From NCBI GenBank assembly GCA_936440205.1, contig OW387150.1, positions 36,069,795 through 36,133,794 on the forward strand: a stretch of DNA of 64,000 bases. The letters run 5' to 3'. Source of the DNA: Lepidonotus clava. Lineage: Eukaryota; Annelida; Polychaeta; Phyllodocida; Polynoidae. This document shows, piece by piece, positions 27,016 through 37,612 of this stretch (the first letter of the stretch is position 1; every line of letters starts with the position of its first letter). The notes beneath the pieces are model-generated. The model did no database searches, was not told the DNA's origin, and saw nothing but the letters and a program-made list of their open reading frames with translations. A program made the translations under genes and the position numbers.

Positions 27016-27455
27016 TAGTGTGAGGTCTTTCTCCCTCCAAGGGGATTCCACAGTGCTGACAATACTCAGACGTACAGAACACAGAACCTGCTTTCTTTTG
27101 TGCTTCCCAATCCTTTGTGTGTGTTCTTCACTCTTTAATCTTTGAGTACAGTATGTTTTTTTTCTGATAAGGGTGCGAGCGCTGGGCTGGGGGAGAAAGA
27201 TCGGGCTCTCTTTTGTTCCTCTGTCTAAATTCTCCAGGAGAAACTGTTTCTAAATGATAACATTTATTGAGGAGGATTTTCCCCTGGATTCTGACTAATC
27301 AATACAGAACAGTTTGGTTATTGGTTGCTTTACGCTCTAATTAACTATCAGGGTCATATCAAGGGCAGTGGTGGTGATCAAATCTATGGGAAGGTAGAGA
27401 CCATACCCCTACACTTTTACCAAAGCAGGTGTTCTTTAATGTGCATGGTCCTATA

Positions 27456-27711
27456 GACAGGGCCATACACACAACAGCCGTTGTCCACTAAGAGACTTTA
27501 GCAGCAATGGGCGATGGGCTACTGGGAGGATCGTCGGGTAACTCAGGATCATCGAGTAACTCCCCATGGGTATGGTGCTGATTCTGGGTTAGGCAATGGC
27601 TGACAGAGTTGCCAGTAAAATATCAAACTTGCTAAACATTACAGTCGCCCAGTGACAACAACGGCCATTCTCTCAATCACCCGCGGTAAAATGCTAGTGG
27701 GTATGGGGCTT
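27456..27711. mobile_element. TA-target MITE, copy 4
   Basis: The right end GCTAGTGGGTATGGGGCTT is followed by TA. The left end (GGCCATACAC) is preceded by TA and is diverged. The inner sequence (GGGCGATGG, GTCGCCCAGTGACAACAACG) is shared with the copies at 26.9 and 41.6 kb. Confidence 0.65.
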
Positions 27712-27749
27712 TATTGGTTCCCTTATACTATTCCTCTGACTATTACGCC

Positions 27750-28150
27750 TTTTATCAGACTGGACAAAGTAAAGCTTTGCAGTTAATTTTATACCACATG
27801 GGCTGTGACCTAATCAATGAGATGATGTCCCTATTAGTAGAAGTGGGACCCAATTTATAGTGTTACCCCACCCAGTCACATTATACTGACACCGGGCGGA
27901 CCAGTCATGTTTCGTGGTTCTTATTTTATCTCGAGTGCCAGGCAAGCGGTGACCATTGCCATTGATTAAGTCTTTGGTGTGATTTGACCAGGGATAAATC
28001 CCAAGACCTCCCAGACTCATAGCAGGCACTCTACCAATTGAGCTACTGAGTCTGGTCTCCCCATTTGTCGCCTTCTACGAACAGCAAGGGGCTACTGGGG
28101 ACACATTCTCCAGGAGGCTCCCGAAGGAACCCCCACCCTGGAGGCAAAGG
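27750..28150 (-). mobile_element. Related SINE with a clear tRNA-like unit
   Basis: On the minus strand AGTAGCCCCTTGCTGTTCGT and AAGGCGACAA match the GC-rich end of the other SINEs. They are followed by a tRNA-like segment: A box TAGCTCAATTGG (28045-28034) and a B-box-like GGGATTTATCC (28001-27991). The other end carries CAGACTGGACAAAGTAA, like the repeat at 5.1 kb. So two repeat families of this window share parts. Confidence 0.6.
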
Positions 28151-29796
28151 AGAGGATGGGGAAGCAGCACTGCTGAGTACGGTTTGACTATTCCCTTTGA
28201 GGAGGGAAGAGCCGATCACGGAGTGCGTCAAGGCTCCTCAGAGTCTGCGACTACAAGCTGTAAATAAGTCACAATCAATTTGCCGGAGCCGCAGTCGCGA
28301 TGTTCTTTAGCCAGCAGTACTTTCATCAATACTTAAACAGTTTTCGCCATTCTTACGCCTTATCGCTGGTATGTTCGTACGTAAACAAGGGTGCGAGGCA
28401 GACAGCCGGCGCCCCCCGCGGGCAATGCAGATTGGTTATTCAGTTTGCCGCTAGCATCATGCTTTAATAATGCATGATCTTCCCCAGTGCTGGATTATTG
28501 ATTTATCTTTTGAATTCAATAAACTTTTTTATTTCGGAGGGCAATATGTTTCGACCAGACTGCAGCTGGAATCGACCTAGCTGTAAAAGCTAGCTCTCTA
28601 TAATGGATTGCATATATTCACTCTTATTGAGGACTTGAATGGACCTGCTCCTTTGACATTTTCAATACTTGACTTGCTCCAATATTAATGGGAGACTTTT
28701 CTGAAGTCGACCGTTTCAGAGGAATATGGATGTAAGGTATGTTATTCCGCACAACGGCGTTCTTACAAATGGTGGGAATTTCTTCAAATCAATATTTTAC
28801 CAGACCCGGAATAAAAAAGGAATAGGAAAAGACTACATTCTAAACGTCTAATAACATTGAGGCTGTTTCGCCTAACTTAAACTTGCCAAGTATATTGGGA
28901 TATTCTCCTACTTAAAGTCTTTGAGCCTCAGACCCAGTTTAAACATTCCATTAGCCGTTCTTTCTGTACTTCACAACTCGGAGATTTTTCTCTGTTTCAT
29001 AGAAATTCAAGTTTTAACCCAAGCAGGCAGTACGACACATTTCTCCATCTAAAAGACATATTTATCACAAATATACCCTCTTATGGTCTAACATATTGGG
29101 ATACTGCACTAATATAATATTTGAGTTTTTCCACCTAATACAATGGACTAATATAATATTTGATGTAAGTAATCCACAAACACTTACCTTGATGTATCCA
29201 GGGGCTCATGGGTCAAGGGTCCAACTTACCGGTATGAAGTGAGACTCGACAGAATCACCTACAAGTACTAAGAGTATCTAAAACAGTATTATTCCTTAAA
29301 TCATATACTAAAATCATCAGTTTCTACCTCTTAGTAAATGTGCTTTTGTGTAGCCGTTAGTATTGGGGTAATGAACATATTCTTGCCGCGACAAGCAGGA
29401 GAGAACGGACAGGGGACAGGCGTACAAGACGGACAGGGTCTACTGCGTACAGAATGGATAGGGACAGAGACAGGGACATGAACCACCCCGAGACAGGCAG
29501 TTTCTGCAGAAGGGTTGTATTCCACTGATCAATTTAAACTCGCGATTGCATCAACCATCAAAGATACTTTACATGTACTTTTAACTCCGAAAAACATTTT
29601 TACATGTCCTTTCTACTGATGGTAACAAGTTTCGTCTCCGCGGCTGAGTATGTACGCGCAGGTAGAAATTGGCCAGTGGAATATAGCCTTTGAGATGGAT
29701 TTATGGCAGCGGTGAAGGGTATATTAAGTATAGGAGGTCAGGTTTTATATGCAAAGGTCATGTAGCATTAATACATCTGCATGTTTGGTTAGTACA
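28151..29796. other. No gene recognised
   Basis: Plain AT-rich DNA. Short purine/pyrimidine repeats (GGACAGG-type) lie near 29400-29480. No family resemblance in any frame. Confidence 0.5.
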
Positions 29797-29797
29797 C

Positions 29798-30034
29798 TTC
29801 AAGGTCAAGGTCAACCCCAAGGTCAAGTCAAGGCATTAGGAACAAGCAAAGCGACTAGCGTATAGTTTAGGTTTACAAGCAGACGAATAACTCGTTACGA
29901 TACAGCAGTTTACACATTTCTGGTCATCATAGATCGTTCATTAGTTACAAGACGATACAACATAGTGGGGGTCATCTGAAGGTCACGCCTCCAAGGTCAA
30001 GGTCACGGCAAGGTCACAATGGGGTCAAGGTCAC
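29798..30034 (+). repeat. AGGTCA-rich repeat patches
   Basis: Two patches (29798-29840 and 29975-30034) have many copies of AAGGTCA, including TCAAGGTCA several times. This is both a microsatellite-like array and the half-site bound by nuclear receptors of the ERR/NR5A type. Confidence 0.6.
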
Positions 30035-30752
30035 AGGTGATATTTAGTAGCGAATCACCACCACCCAATGTCATCATTGGTCGTCCCGCCACTACGAGCC
30101 ACTGGCCGAGAACAGGAACTGCCTTCATATAGGAACTCACTCCAATAGATGATTGGGAAAATAATATCACAAAATAAATTTGTTAAAATAAGTGTGAATG
30201 CTAGCTCTATTATATTTGAATTTATATGTGTATGAAAGCACAACTGTTAATGCAGCAATTATTGTGCTCGAACACCCAAACTGAACATATGGATAAAATT
30301 CAGAGTTTCAAAAATAAATGTGTTGAGCAACTTAAAACCAAATGTTTGAAAATAACTTTACTTCATTTTACTGTCTTACACTTTGGCAGACCCAGGGCGC
30401 AATACTCTGACTCTGTAACCAGATAAAATCATAGAATGTTACACTGAGTAGTTGCAAATCTTACAGTACTTCAAATATCTACTGCCCCATTTTGACTGTA
30501 ATTTATAACCAAGAAATTTAGACTGCACTTAAAAAACAGATGCACAATAAAACTGTCACATTTCTATGATTAAGAAGGCAATAGGTTTTTGTTCCAAGCA
30601 AATGAATTTCTTTCTTAAAGAAGAATAATTATGACATATTAAGCATTACAATTCGGTTCTTTTTTCTTCCCCTTCACATGCCTGGCTTGTGCGCATTCCT
30701 ACTGAAGTCGGTCCCTGTTGTCGGCCGGCAGCCTTGACATCACTACGGTTAA

Positions 30753-30965
30753 GGGGGTATTCAACTACACGGCTTGGGCTGCGATATGACGATGTTGCAC
30801 GGAAATTGCACATTTCACATATAAAATTCTATGCTACACATACATCACATGCTCCTAATTGTCATTTTTAAACCAATATATCACTCTTGTATGCAAATAT
30901 GTCTATAAATAATATCGTCATATCACGCTGACGTCGCAGCCCATGTCGTGTAGTGGAGTACCCCC
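30753..30965. mobile_element. TTAA-target MITE abutting the X-box zone, 213 bp
   Basis: The ends GGGGGTATTCAACTACACGG and the inverted GTGTAGTGGAGTACCCCC match, as do the inner TGGGCTGCGA and ATATGACGAT blocks. Flanks are TTAA (30749-30752) and TTTA (30966-30969), a duplication with one change. The right end lies 11 bases from the first X-box motif. Confidence 0.8.
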
Positions 30966-30976
30966 TTTAGGATACG

Positions 30977-32626
30977 GTTGCTATAGTAACACCGACAAAG
31001 CCCACCACTATATAACACAGACATTGGGGAAGACCCGGCGGTTCGGGCGGGGGCCGAGAGGGGGCGCCACCGCCGTCACCACCCACTTCCGGTCGGCCCG
31101 GGAGACCCGGATGAAGGTCTCCTTGGTAACCCTGGGACCCTCAGCTTTCTGCTATCACTAACGGTTACTATGGCAACCAAGGCGGGCACTGAGCTGTGAT
31201 CCAGTAAGCTGAGAGTTCGTCTCCCCCTAGCAACGACGTGTCTCCATAGTAACGCCACCACAGGCCGATACCACGGCCGCCATCTTGGATTCAGAGCAAA
31301 CTAAATTTTGAAATCATATTTATATCAAAAAATGTCATTCCAATGTCAGGCAGTAATGGCAGTATAAAAACTTATATTAACTTTAAAAATATCTTTTGAA
31401 AACGTGAATAATTTTATTACTTTCCAGGAACTGTTTCTTTTTGCTGACGCTTTATTTTGGATAATATCTATCTTATTGTTGGGTTCAAAATGGCAGGAAA
31501 GGCAGGCCAGATAGAGCAGAGAGCAGAGAGTTACATTCACTAAGAGTGGGTCTTACAGGCTATGATTGATTAGTTACCGAACCCAAAGACAGAAGCAGCT
31601 AATCCGACAGCGGTCGGTGCACGGTCTACGACCAGTTGGCCGGCTGCCTTTCAGCAATTTTGACCCTTTTTCAAACGTTTTTCTTCATTCTATATTTCCA
31701 GAAATGTCAAGTTATTTCAAGGAAATTTATAAATATTTTCTGAAAGAATATATTTGACTACATATGTTATGCTTGGCTGCTGACAGAGGAATACATTAAC
31801 TGCTTGTTTTTCTTTAGAAATTTTCTGAAATATAATTATCAGGATTTCTCTTTTACATCTTTTTAAATAATCAATACAATCTTAAAGATAAGAAATAATC
31901 AGAAACTTCTGAAGTAAATTTAAACTAAATCATTCTAATTTATTCAAAATATTCTTTTCAATTTTCCATAATTTGAGATTGGCGTTTTTTCTGTGGTGTG
32001 GTTTCCGTGGAGACAGCCACTGAGAGGGGCGCATTGGGGGAGGCGGGCCGGTCTAATCTGTGTTCACAATGCAATAAAAGTAACTTACTGTCGGTTACCT
32101 GGGAATAGCGTAACGCTGAGGAAGTTACTTTGTATTGAATTGTGATACAGATCTATAGCCCTTAGGGTAGCAACGACCTGCAAGGCAAAAACGTCACTCA
32201 TTGGTCAATCAGCTGTGACGTCATCATCAAGTGGAATTTTAAAAAAAAAAGTACATTTATAAAAAGGTTATCGGTGGCACTCTGCATCGCCTGCTCACGA
32301 ATCGCGGAACCATCTCTGCTATGTTCACATGCTGGGACGAACTACTTTGTATGTCAGAGGGACTTCTTTTTTTATGTATCCCTACTCTATGGAGCTGGTT
32401 ACCGCCTGCAGAAACAATGAGTAGGACCAGCGAATCCTGCTGGTTCCCAGCAAGACAGTGCTGGTTTCATTATTTTACGGAGAATGTTGAACATAGAGAT
32501 ATATTATACGGTTGGCGTATAATCAAAAAGCCTGACATAGCGGAGATGGTTCGCGATACAAGAGCCTGACTGCTGCAGAGTGAACCACCAGCAATATCAA
32601 TACAACCCAAGGGTTGCCATGGAAAC
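30977..32626. promoter_or_regulatory. Promoter- or enhancer-like zone with a cluster of RFX X-box motifs
   Basis: Six 14-base X-box-like palindromes fit the RFX pattern (GTNRCC-NN-RGYAAC or close): GTTGCTATAGTAAC 30977-30990, GTCTCCTTGGTAAC 31117-31130, GTTACTATGGCAAC 31164-31177, GTCTCCATAGTAAC 31240-31253, GTTTCCGTGGAGAC 32001-32014 and GTTGCCATGGAAAC 32613-32626. The same zone has a GC-rich core (31020-31120), a YY1-type site (GCCGCCATCTTGG, 31276-31288), a CCAAT box (ATTGG 32200-32204) and a perfect CRE (32216-32223). RFX proteins drive ciliary genes in animals and combine with NF-Y and CREB-type factors on some promoters. No coding exon of a target gene is recognisable on either side. 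Confidence 0.5.
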
Positions 32627-32847
32627 AACTAATAGAGTACACATCCAATTATTAAGAGACTAGCACCGGTTATATACAATGTGTAGACTGGAAGAAAAAG
32701 ATTAATATCAGACATGGAAATAGGCATGTTTTTACAATTACACATTATTATGTTTCAATATCCAAGAGGATAGAAGCCATGAACTGGTGCATTCTATGAC
32801 TAACAGTTAGGACTATGGCCACACTGTGAAAGTGGGTCAAGGCGACC

Positions 32848-32925
32848 CAATTTATGTACAAAAATAGGTCAGTGAGACCCAGTTAATGCACACAAGTAGG
32901 TCAATGTGACCCAAATATGCTTAAT
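32848..32925 (+). repeat. Short tandem repeat, about 33-bp unit, three copies
   Basis: Each unit has TAGGTCA.TG(T/A)GACCCA or a close variant followed by an AT-rich half. It is minor and probably a young local duplication. Confidence 0.5.
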
Positions 32926-33582
32926 TTCACTTTAATAATTATTTGCTACGAGGAAAGCTTTGAATTTAGAAGCAAATAATTTATACATAACTCTAATCAG
33001 CAACCATCTTGAAAAAAAGCTGCCCGTTATACTTCCATCTTTCAATTACTTAACTTTTGGCGAAACATTTTATTACGATTGAGAAATATTGGAATTCTTT
33101 TTCATTTCATAAATTACCAGTTAATATTCGAAAAGATGTCTCTCGTAGCTACTTGAATGGACAGGTCAAATGGTATGAGACAAGCATGCTCATTGGTTGC
33201 TAAGGTCTATTTCTAAGGTTGTCTACTAGCCAATCACCATGCAGTTTACACAACACTTCGGTTGCTCAGTTGACAACATTTCAATGAGAAGCATTTGGCG
33301 GCCAGTGACTAGAAAACTTTTGTATTCAATTGGAATGTTTTCGTATTAAATTTAGTCTTTAAACATTAAAAGAAATTAAATTTCACAGATTGGCCAGATG
33401 GTTGCCTCTCCTCCTTTTTAGATTAATTTTTGATAATTTTTTACCTGTTTTTGAGTGAGGCGTGAAATCTATCGTTCACAAAGTTAACTTTCAAACAGAC
33501 TACAATCAAAGAGTGTTTCAGAGAGATAGAAGAAAGCAGAAAGAACGGGAGAAATAGAGAGTCCAGGTTTTGTTTGAAAAAC

Positions 33583-33681
33583 ATGGAGCGAAAGTGCACA
33601 CATCGCCGAAATCGACTATCGTCAGAATCAACAAAACGATTGCGGCGATGCGGAGGGTTGAGGAGGAGAAGAGTTAAATAA
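33583..33681 (+). CDS. Hypothetical 32-residue arginine-rich micro-ORF
   Basis: An ATG in good context (AACATGG) opens a 32-codon frame ending in TAA. The peptide holds 11 Arg, 3 Lys and 2 Cys, with blocks TKRLRRC and LRRRRVK, so it is protamine-like or RNA-binding-like in composition only. There is no recognisable promoter or nearby poly(A) signal, and it may be a chance frame in a purine-rich patch. No function is proposed. Confidence 0.12.
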   Translation: MERKCTHRRNRLSSESTKRLRRCGGLRRRRVK

Positions 33682-34369
33682 GATGAAAACAACAATGTTT
33701 CAATACATGTTTTCCTTTGACAGTGGTAGTGGTAGTGGTTAGGGGGCGTGGCGATGACCAGCTTCCCGGTTTGATTGACAGTTCGTACCCTTATGATTGA
33801 CAGCTCAGGGGTCCGCCCCTTATCCTTAAGGATAGACTACCTCCAGTTCAAGCAGACAAGCACTAAGACTCTCTACACAAGCACCTCAGAGATACACACG
33901 ATAAGGGAGTCCGGTCAGAGATGGGGGATTTTTTTTTATGGGGGACGGGGGAATTTTACTGGCATTTAAATAGATTATTTCTGTAAAGGAATTTGGGTAC
34001 TGAAGTTACAGGGGAATCTCTTTTCTTATAAAGGGATCGTTTTTCGTAAAAAAGAAAAAAAAACTTCTGTCATCAGTATTATTTTGAGTTATCAATTCAG
34101 TAAAATATTTAGAAATGTGATGACGTTTGGTATTACTGGTTTTATATTGAGTGGTTCTTGATGGTTTGTTATTTGCAAATTTTGGAAAGTCATTGGACAT
34201 AAAAAAAGAAATCTTCCAGATGTTTCCTTTTTTTATCAACATTGTAAATGGATATGGAGATTTATCATTTCACTAATAGGGGATTGTTTCATTGGGAGTG
34301 GTCCAATTATTTCAATTATTCCCATAAAACTCAACAAACAACACACATATATGCATCAGGTCCTGCTCT

Positions 34370-34490
34370 ACTACAAAGAGCCAATGGGAGGCCTTGTTAC
34401 ATGCAAGCTGCGGCGGAGAGGTCATGTGACCCACGAGCTGTAATCATATTAACCAATGAGAGCCGAGCTTACATTGGCGGGTACAAATCA
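34370..34490. promoter_or_regulatory. Small CCAAT-box cluster with an E-box palindrome
   Basis: GCCAATGGG (about 34379), ACCAATGAG (about 34452) and CATTGGCGGG (about 34472) surround GTCATGTGAC (about 34420), an E-box-type palindrome. The spacing between CCAAT boxes is promoter-like, but no start or exon is seen. Low certainty. Confidence 0.25.
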
Positions 34491-35954
34491 AGGTCAAAAG
34501 GACATTTTACTTTTTCTTTCTCTTAATTTTCCTCAATTTTTTCATGGTTCAAATTTGGCTGCTGTTTTGAACTGAGGTCAATTAATTTGACCCGAGGAAA
34601 ACCGTGCATTCCAGTCATTGTGTTCAACATCACTAGGCAAAATCCGGTGAAAATCACCAAAATCCCGAAGGGGTCGACGATACAGGGCCCCCGGGCTCAG
34701 ATCGGAAGGGACAAACAAATCCAAACTTAACCCCAACCCACCTAGGGAGTGCAGTTATAAACAGCTTTACTATTTTTATGAATATTTTTCTTTTTCTTTT
34801 ATAAATATCTAAAATAAAATTCCTGATTTCCTTTTAGGGATATATTACCGTCAATATGTATTTATTTTGGTTGAGTTGTATTACTAAGCTTCCATATATC
34901 CCAACTAAAAATATCCTTTACATTCCCTATCTTTTAAGCTGAACATACTACAATTATATCTATAAATCTAATTATGGGGGGCCATTATTTTTAAGTTTGT
35001 ATAACTATTACTATAAGCAAATTTCAGGTGGTTCTTTTCTAGTATGAAAATGTATTGAGAAAAAAAAAGAAAAGGTATAAAGGGTATGCAGAACATACCT
35101 AGTCCAGATAATCTAAATATATTTTTCATAAATTATTCGTTTGGGTACCACAGAAAAGCCTGGGTCCCTCTAACAATCCTGACTGGTATGCGAGCCCCAC
35201 TGTTGGTTAAAATAACCCGATCTCTCTGCAACTGTGGGGGAAAGCGCTGACAGCTGGTTTACTCCTCTACCTCCAGCCCCCCCCCCCCCCCCCCCAAACC
35301 ACCTGTACATACCCTATATCCCCCTGTCTAACTTAGGCCTGTGCTTATAATGAGTTGCCCTCACCTAGAGAGATTTGGCAGGGTGCCAGGTTGACTTTGG
35401 ATCTTACAGAGACATGTCGGACAGGGGCTCCTGAGATTTTGTCACCAAGCGAACCCAACTGGTAAAGGGCACTCGAAAATATTTTGTAGCTTTTTCACCT
35501 GCTCTAAGTTGTCTAAGTCTCACCTTGAAAGCTAACTCTATCCTTGAATGGGTTACTCAGGCTTGACAGATTGTTCTTTCTCATACTCCTTCCCATTTTT
35601 TATTGTTTGTAGTTAACAAATAAGGGATATTATGTGTCCTTTTTTTTATATTTTAAGAGCGTTGAAAAACGGATTTTTTAAATTTGAAATACTAAATGTG
35701 AATATCTAGTATATCCCCACTCATCCGATCCCTGTATGACTTTGCTAATCATCTTACATTAAACCAACAACTTGGCACTAACAAAACTTCTGTTTTAATG
35801 AGAAAAATTCCATTTACTTTCCCCACTTTCGAAAACTATTCCGGGATACTGAAAAAAAAGTTTTTTAGAGGGGATTTTCGTTCTTTTTCGTCCAAAAATT
35901 TGGAGGAATTCTGGTGATTTTTTAGGAGGTTGCCTCGTGATGCGTAACCCAATG

Positions 35955-36200
35955 GAAGTAAGGCACTTACTCTTTCCACGAGCCCGCGGTCAAGGGTCGT
36001 CCAGCGGATCCCGGCGGGCGACCTTCACCTTGTCCTCTCAGTGTCCTCCACGGTGGAGCCTACTTCAGCCGTTGTCGCGAAAAAATGTCGCTTTTTCTCT
36101 AGTCGGCCAAAAATTGGGCACGCGCACTGATGTTGTCGGTCCGCAAGGAGTTTGGGGGATTCGGGAATTACGTCGTCCAAACCGGAAAACTGGCAATCTC
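35955..36200. other. Unexplained GC-rich island in AT-rich sequence
   Basis: About 240 bases are CG-dinucleotide-rich while both flanks are AT-rich. The plus strand has an unbroken frame across it (roughly 35937-36299, 120 codons, with an Arg/Ser-rich start) and the minus strand also has partly open frames. A donor-like GTAAGT is present on the minus strand (about 35971-35966). None of the translations resembles ADAR deaminase sequence or another family I know. It could be an unrecognised exon, an alternative first exon or an internal CpG island. Confidence 0.35.
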
Positions 36201-36452
36201 TTTTACTTATTGACTTCTATGGAGGGAAATTGTTGTTGCACAATTTACCAATACATACAGGTAGATATATATATTGCACTTGTTCCAGTTAATTATTAAT
36301 TAAGGGAAAAAGTCTGGAGGATATGTGTGAAATTTAGAATCACTGCGGGAACGTTATCTCTTTTAGAATGGTGGCGTTATGCTTTTTATGGTTTACTTTG
36401 GCCAAAGGCTGGATTTACAGTCATCTATTAAAACATTATTCTTGGTATGTGT

Positions 36453-36458
36453 TTTATT
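36453..36458 (-). promoter_or_regulatory. Possible poly(A) signal AATAAA after the read-through stop
   Basis: On the minus strand AATAAA lies 85 bases beyond the stop of the read-through frame. The hexamer is common in AT-rich DNA, so it supports an intronic polyadenylation site only weakly. Confidence 0.25.
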
Positions 36459-36542
36459 CGTTGGTTAGTGTGGGGTGGAAACGTTAACTTTTAGCTGACG
36501 TTTGAACTGGATGTCATTTTTGTTAACTTTTACGGCAACATA

Positions 36543-36730
36543 TCATAAACGTTTTTCTAACATTTCATAACTATGCTGATCCACATAATTTTGAAACAAC
36601 TCTTGCGAAAAGTTTTTACGTAAAAAGTCTACTTCATTTTCATGTTTTTTGACTTTCTCCTTTTTGAAATTGCACAAAACAACGGGGCTCAGGGCATCTC
36701 TGCAGACCACCTTCGTGGAAAGGACCTTAC
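36543..36730 (-). other. Open read-through past the ADAR2 exon donor
   Basis: The exon's frame stays open for 61 codons beyond the splice donor and ends in a stop at 36545-36543. The added tail is rich in Lys, Glu, Phe and Asn (for example [20 protein letters not shown]) and matches no domain I know. If the intron is retained, or the transcript is cut at the poly(A) signal below, the product would be an RNA-binding protein without a deaminase. A run of this length without a stop has roughly a 5% chance in random sequence. Confidence 0.35.
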
Positions 36731-37612
36731 CTGGCGAAGACGTAAACTCTAGATTGAATATCTTCTGAAGAGCGGCCTGGGCGGCCCGCGACTTAGCCAG
36801 TTTCTTGTTGCGTCCAGACCCTTGGAAGGTCTCGCCATCCACGGTCACCGACATGACAAAGTTTTTGGAGTGGCTTTCTCCTGTTTCTGAGATGAAATCG
36901 TACTTGGTTCCGGGCCGGATTTCATTGAGGATCATGACCGGGTTCTTACCCGCGGGTTGTGAGGGCAGCGGGCGTGCAGCCGGGGAGGTCGTTATGATGG
37001 AAACCGCGTTGCCGTTGACACCCATCGGAGTCATGGCCACCCCGGCTCCGGCGGCACCAACCCCCGGAGCCACTGGACCTCCGGGGGACAACCCCTCCGC
37101 CACCAAGGCCGCTCCTTTCGGGGCATTGGGGTCGAAGTTGTTGAAGAGCGTCCCGTTCCCTTCGGCAGCATCAGACGTGAAGTCTCCACCGGTAATTTGC
37201 CTGCCCATGGCTTGGTGCGCCTCGGAGGCATTCGGGAACTGTACAAATGACGCGAGTGCCTTCTCGGCCGCGATCAGCTTGGCCTTTTTCTTGGTCGTCC
37301 CCGCACCCTCAAAGCTCTGGCCGTTGACCTCCACGCACATGGTGAATGTCGGGGCGTGCACGGGGCCGGTCTGCGCCAACAGGCGGTACTGTAAACCCGG
37401 CTTGATCTCGTTCAGCTGCATGAGTGCGTTTTTGGGCAGCGGCGGGCCCGGAAGCTTCTTTTTCTTCTTGCGGCGCCGTGTCATGCCGTCGGCGTCGGCC
37501 GGGAAGGGGCGCTTAAGGCCGCGCTCCATGTCGACGTCTCCGTCCTCGTCGACAGCAGCCTGGTCCCCGGGAACGCCCTGCTCCTGGTTCTCCTTCACCT
37601 CGGCCAGGTCGT
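36731..37612 (-). CDS. ADARB1: ADAR2-like (adenosine deaminase acting on RNA, B1 type) exon with two dsRNA-binding domains
   Basis: Internal coding exon of an RNA-editing enzyme that binds double-stranded RNA in the nucleus and converts adenosine to inosine. The acceptor is TCTCCTAACAG|AC and the donor is CCAG|GTAAGG; both boundary introns are phase 1, giving 293 whole codons. Numbered from the candidate start in the upstream exon, it has an acidic stretch, a basic nuclear-localisation-like run RRRKKKKK (about 56-63), dsRBD1 (about 69-135, opening [16 protein letters not shown]), an Ala/Gly/Pro-rich linker, and dsRBD2 (about 232-298, opening [13 protein letters not shown]). Both domains keep the RNA-contacting lysine motif (TKKKAK and NKKLAK) and the helix-2 alanines. 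From memory, human ADAR2 carries its two dsRBDs at nearly the same positions and also in one large exon. Between the domains the family-typical FPNASEAH and DFTSD are present. The exon is GC-rich, unlike its AT-rich introns. The catalytic deaminase domain is not in this exon. The family call is firm; orthology is inferred from the ADAR2-specific sequence around the dsRBDs. Confidence 0.93.

Larger units (their letters stand above)
32926..35954. other. No gene recognised beyond the listed micro-ORF and CCAAT cluster
   Basis: AT-rich intron- or intergenic-like sequence with a C run of about 16 near 35279. I looked on the minus strand for ADAR deaminase signatures (CHAE, PCGD, SCSDK) and did not find them here. 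Confidence 0.5.

Noticed and set aside
32321-32569. 82-codon Trp/Cys-rich plus frame just after the X-box zone
   Set aside because: It lies where a target gene might start, but it has no recognisable family, no consensus donor at its end and an unremarkable start context.
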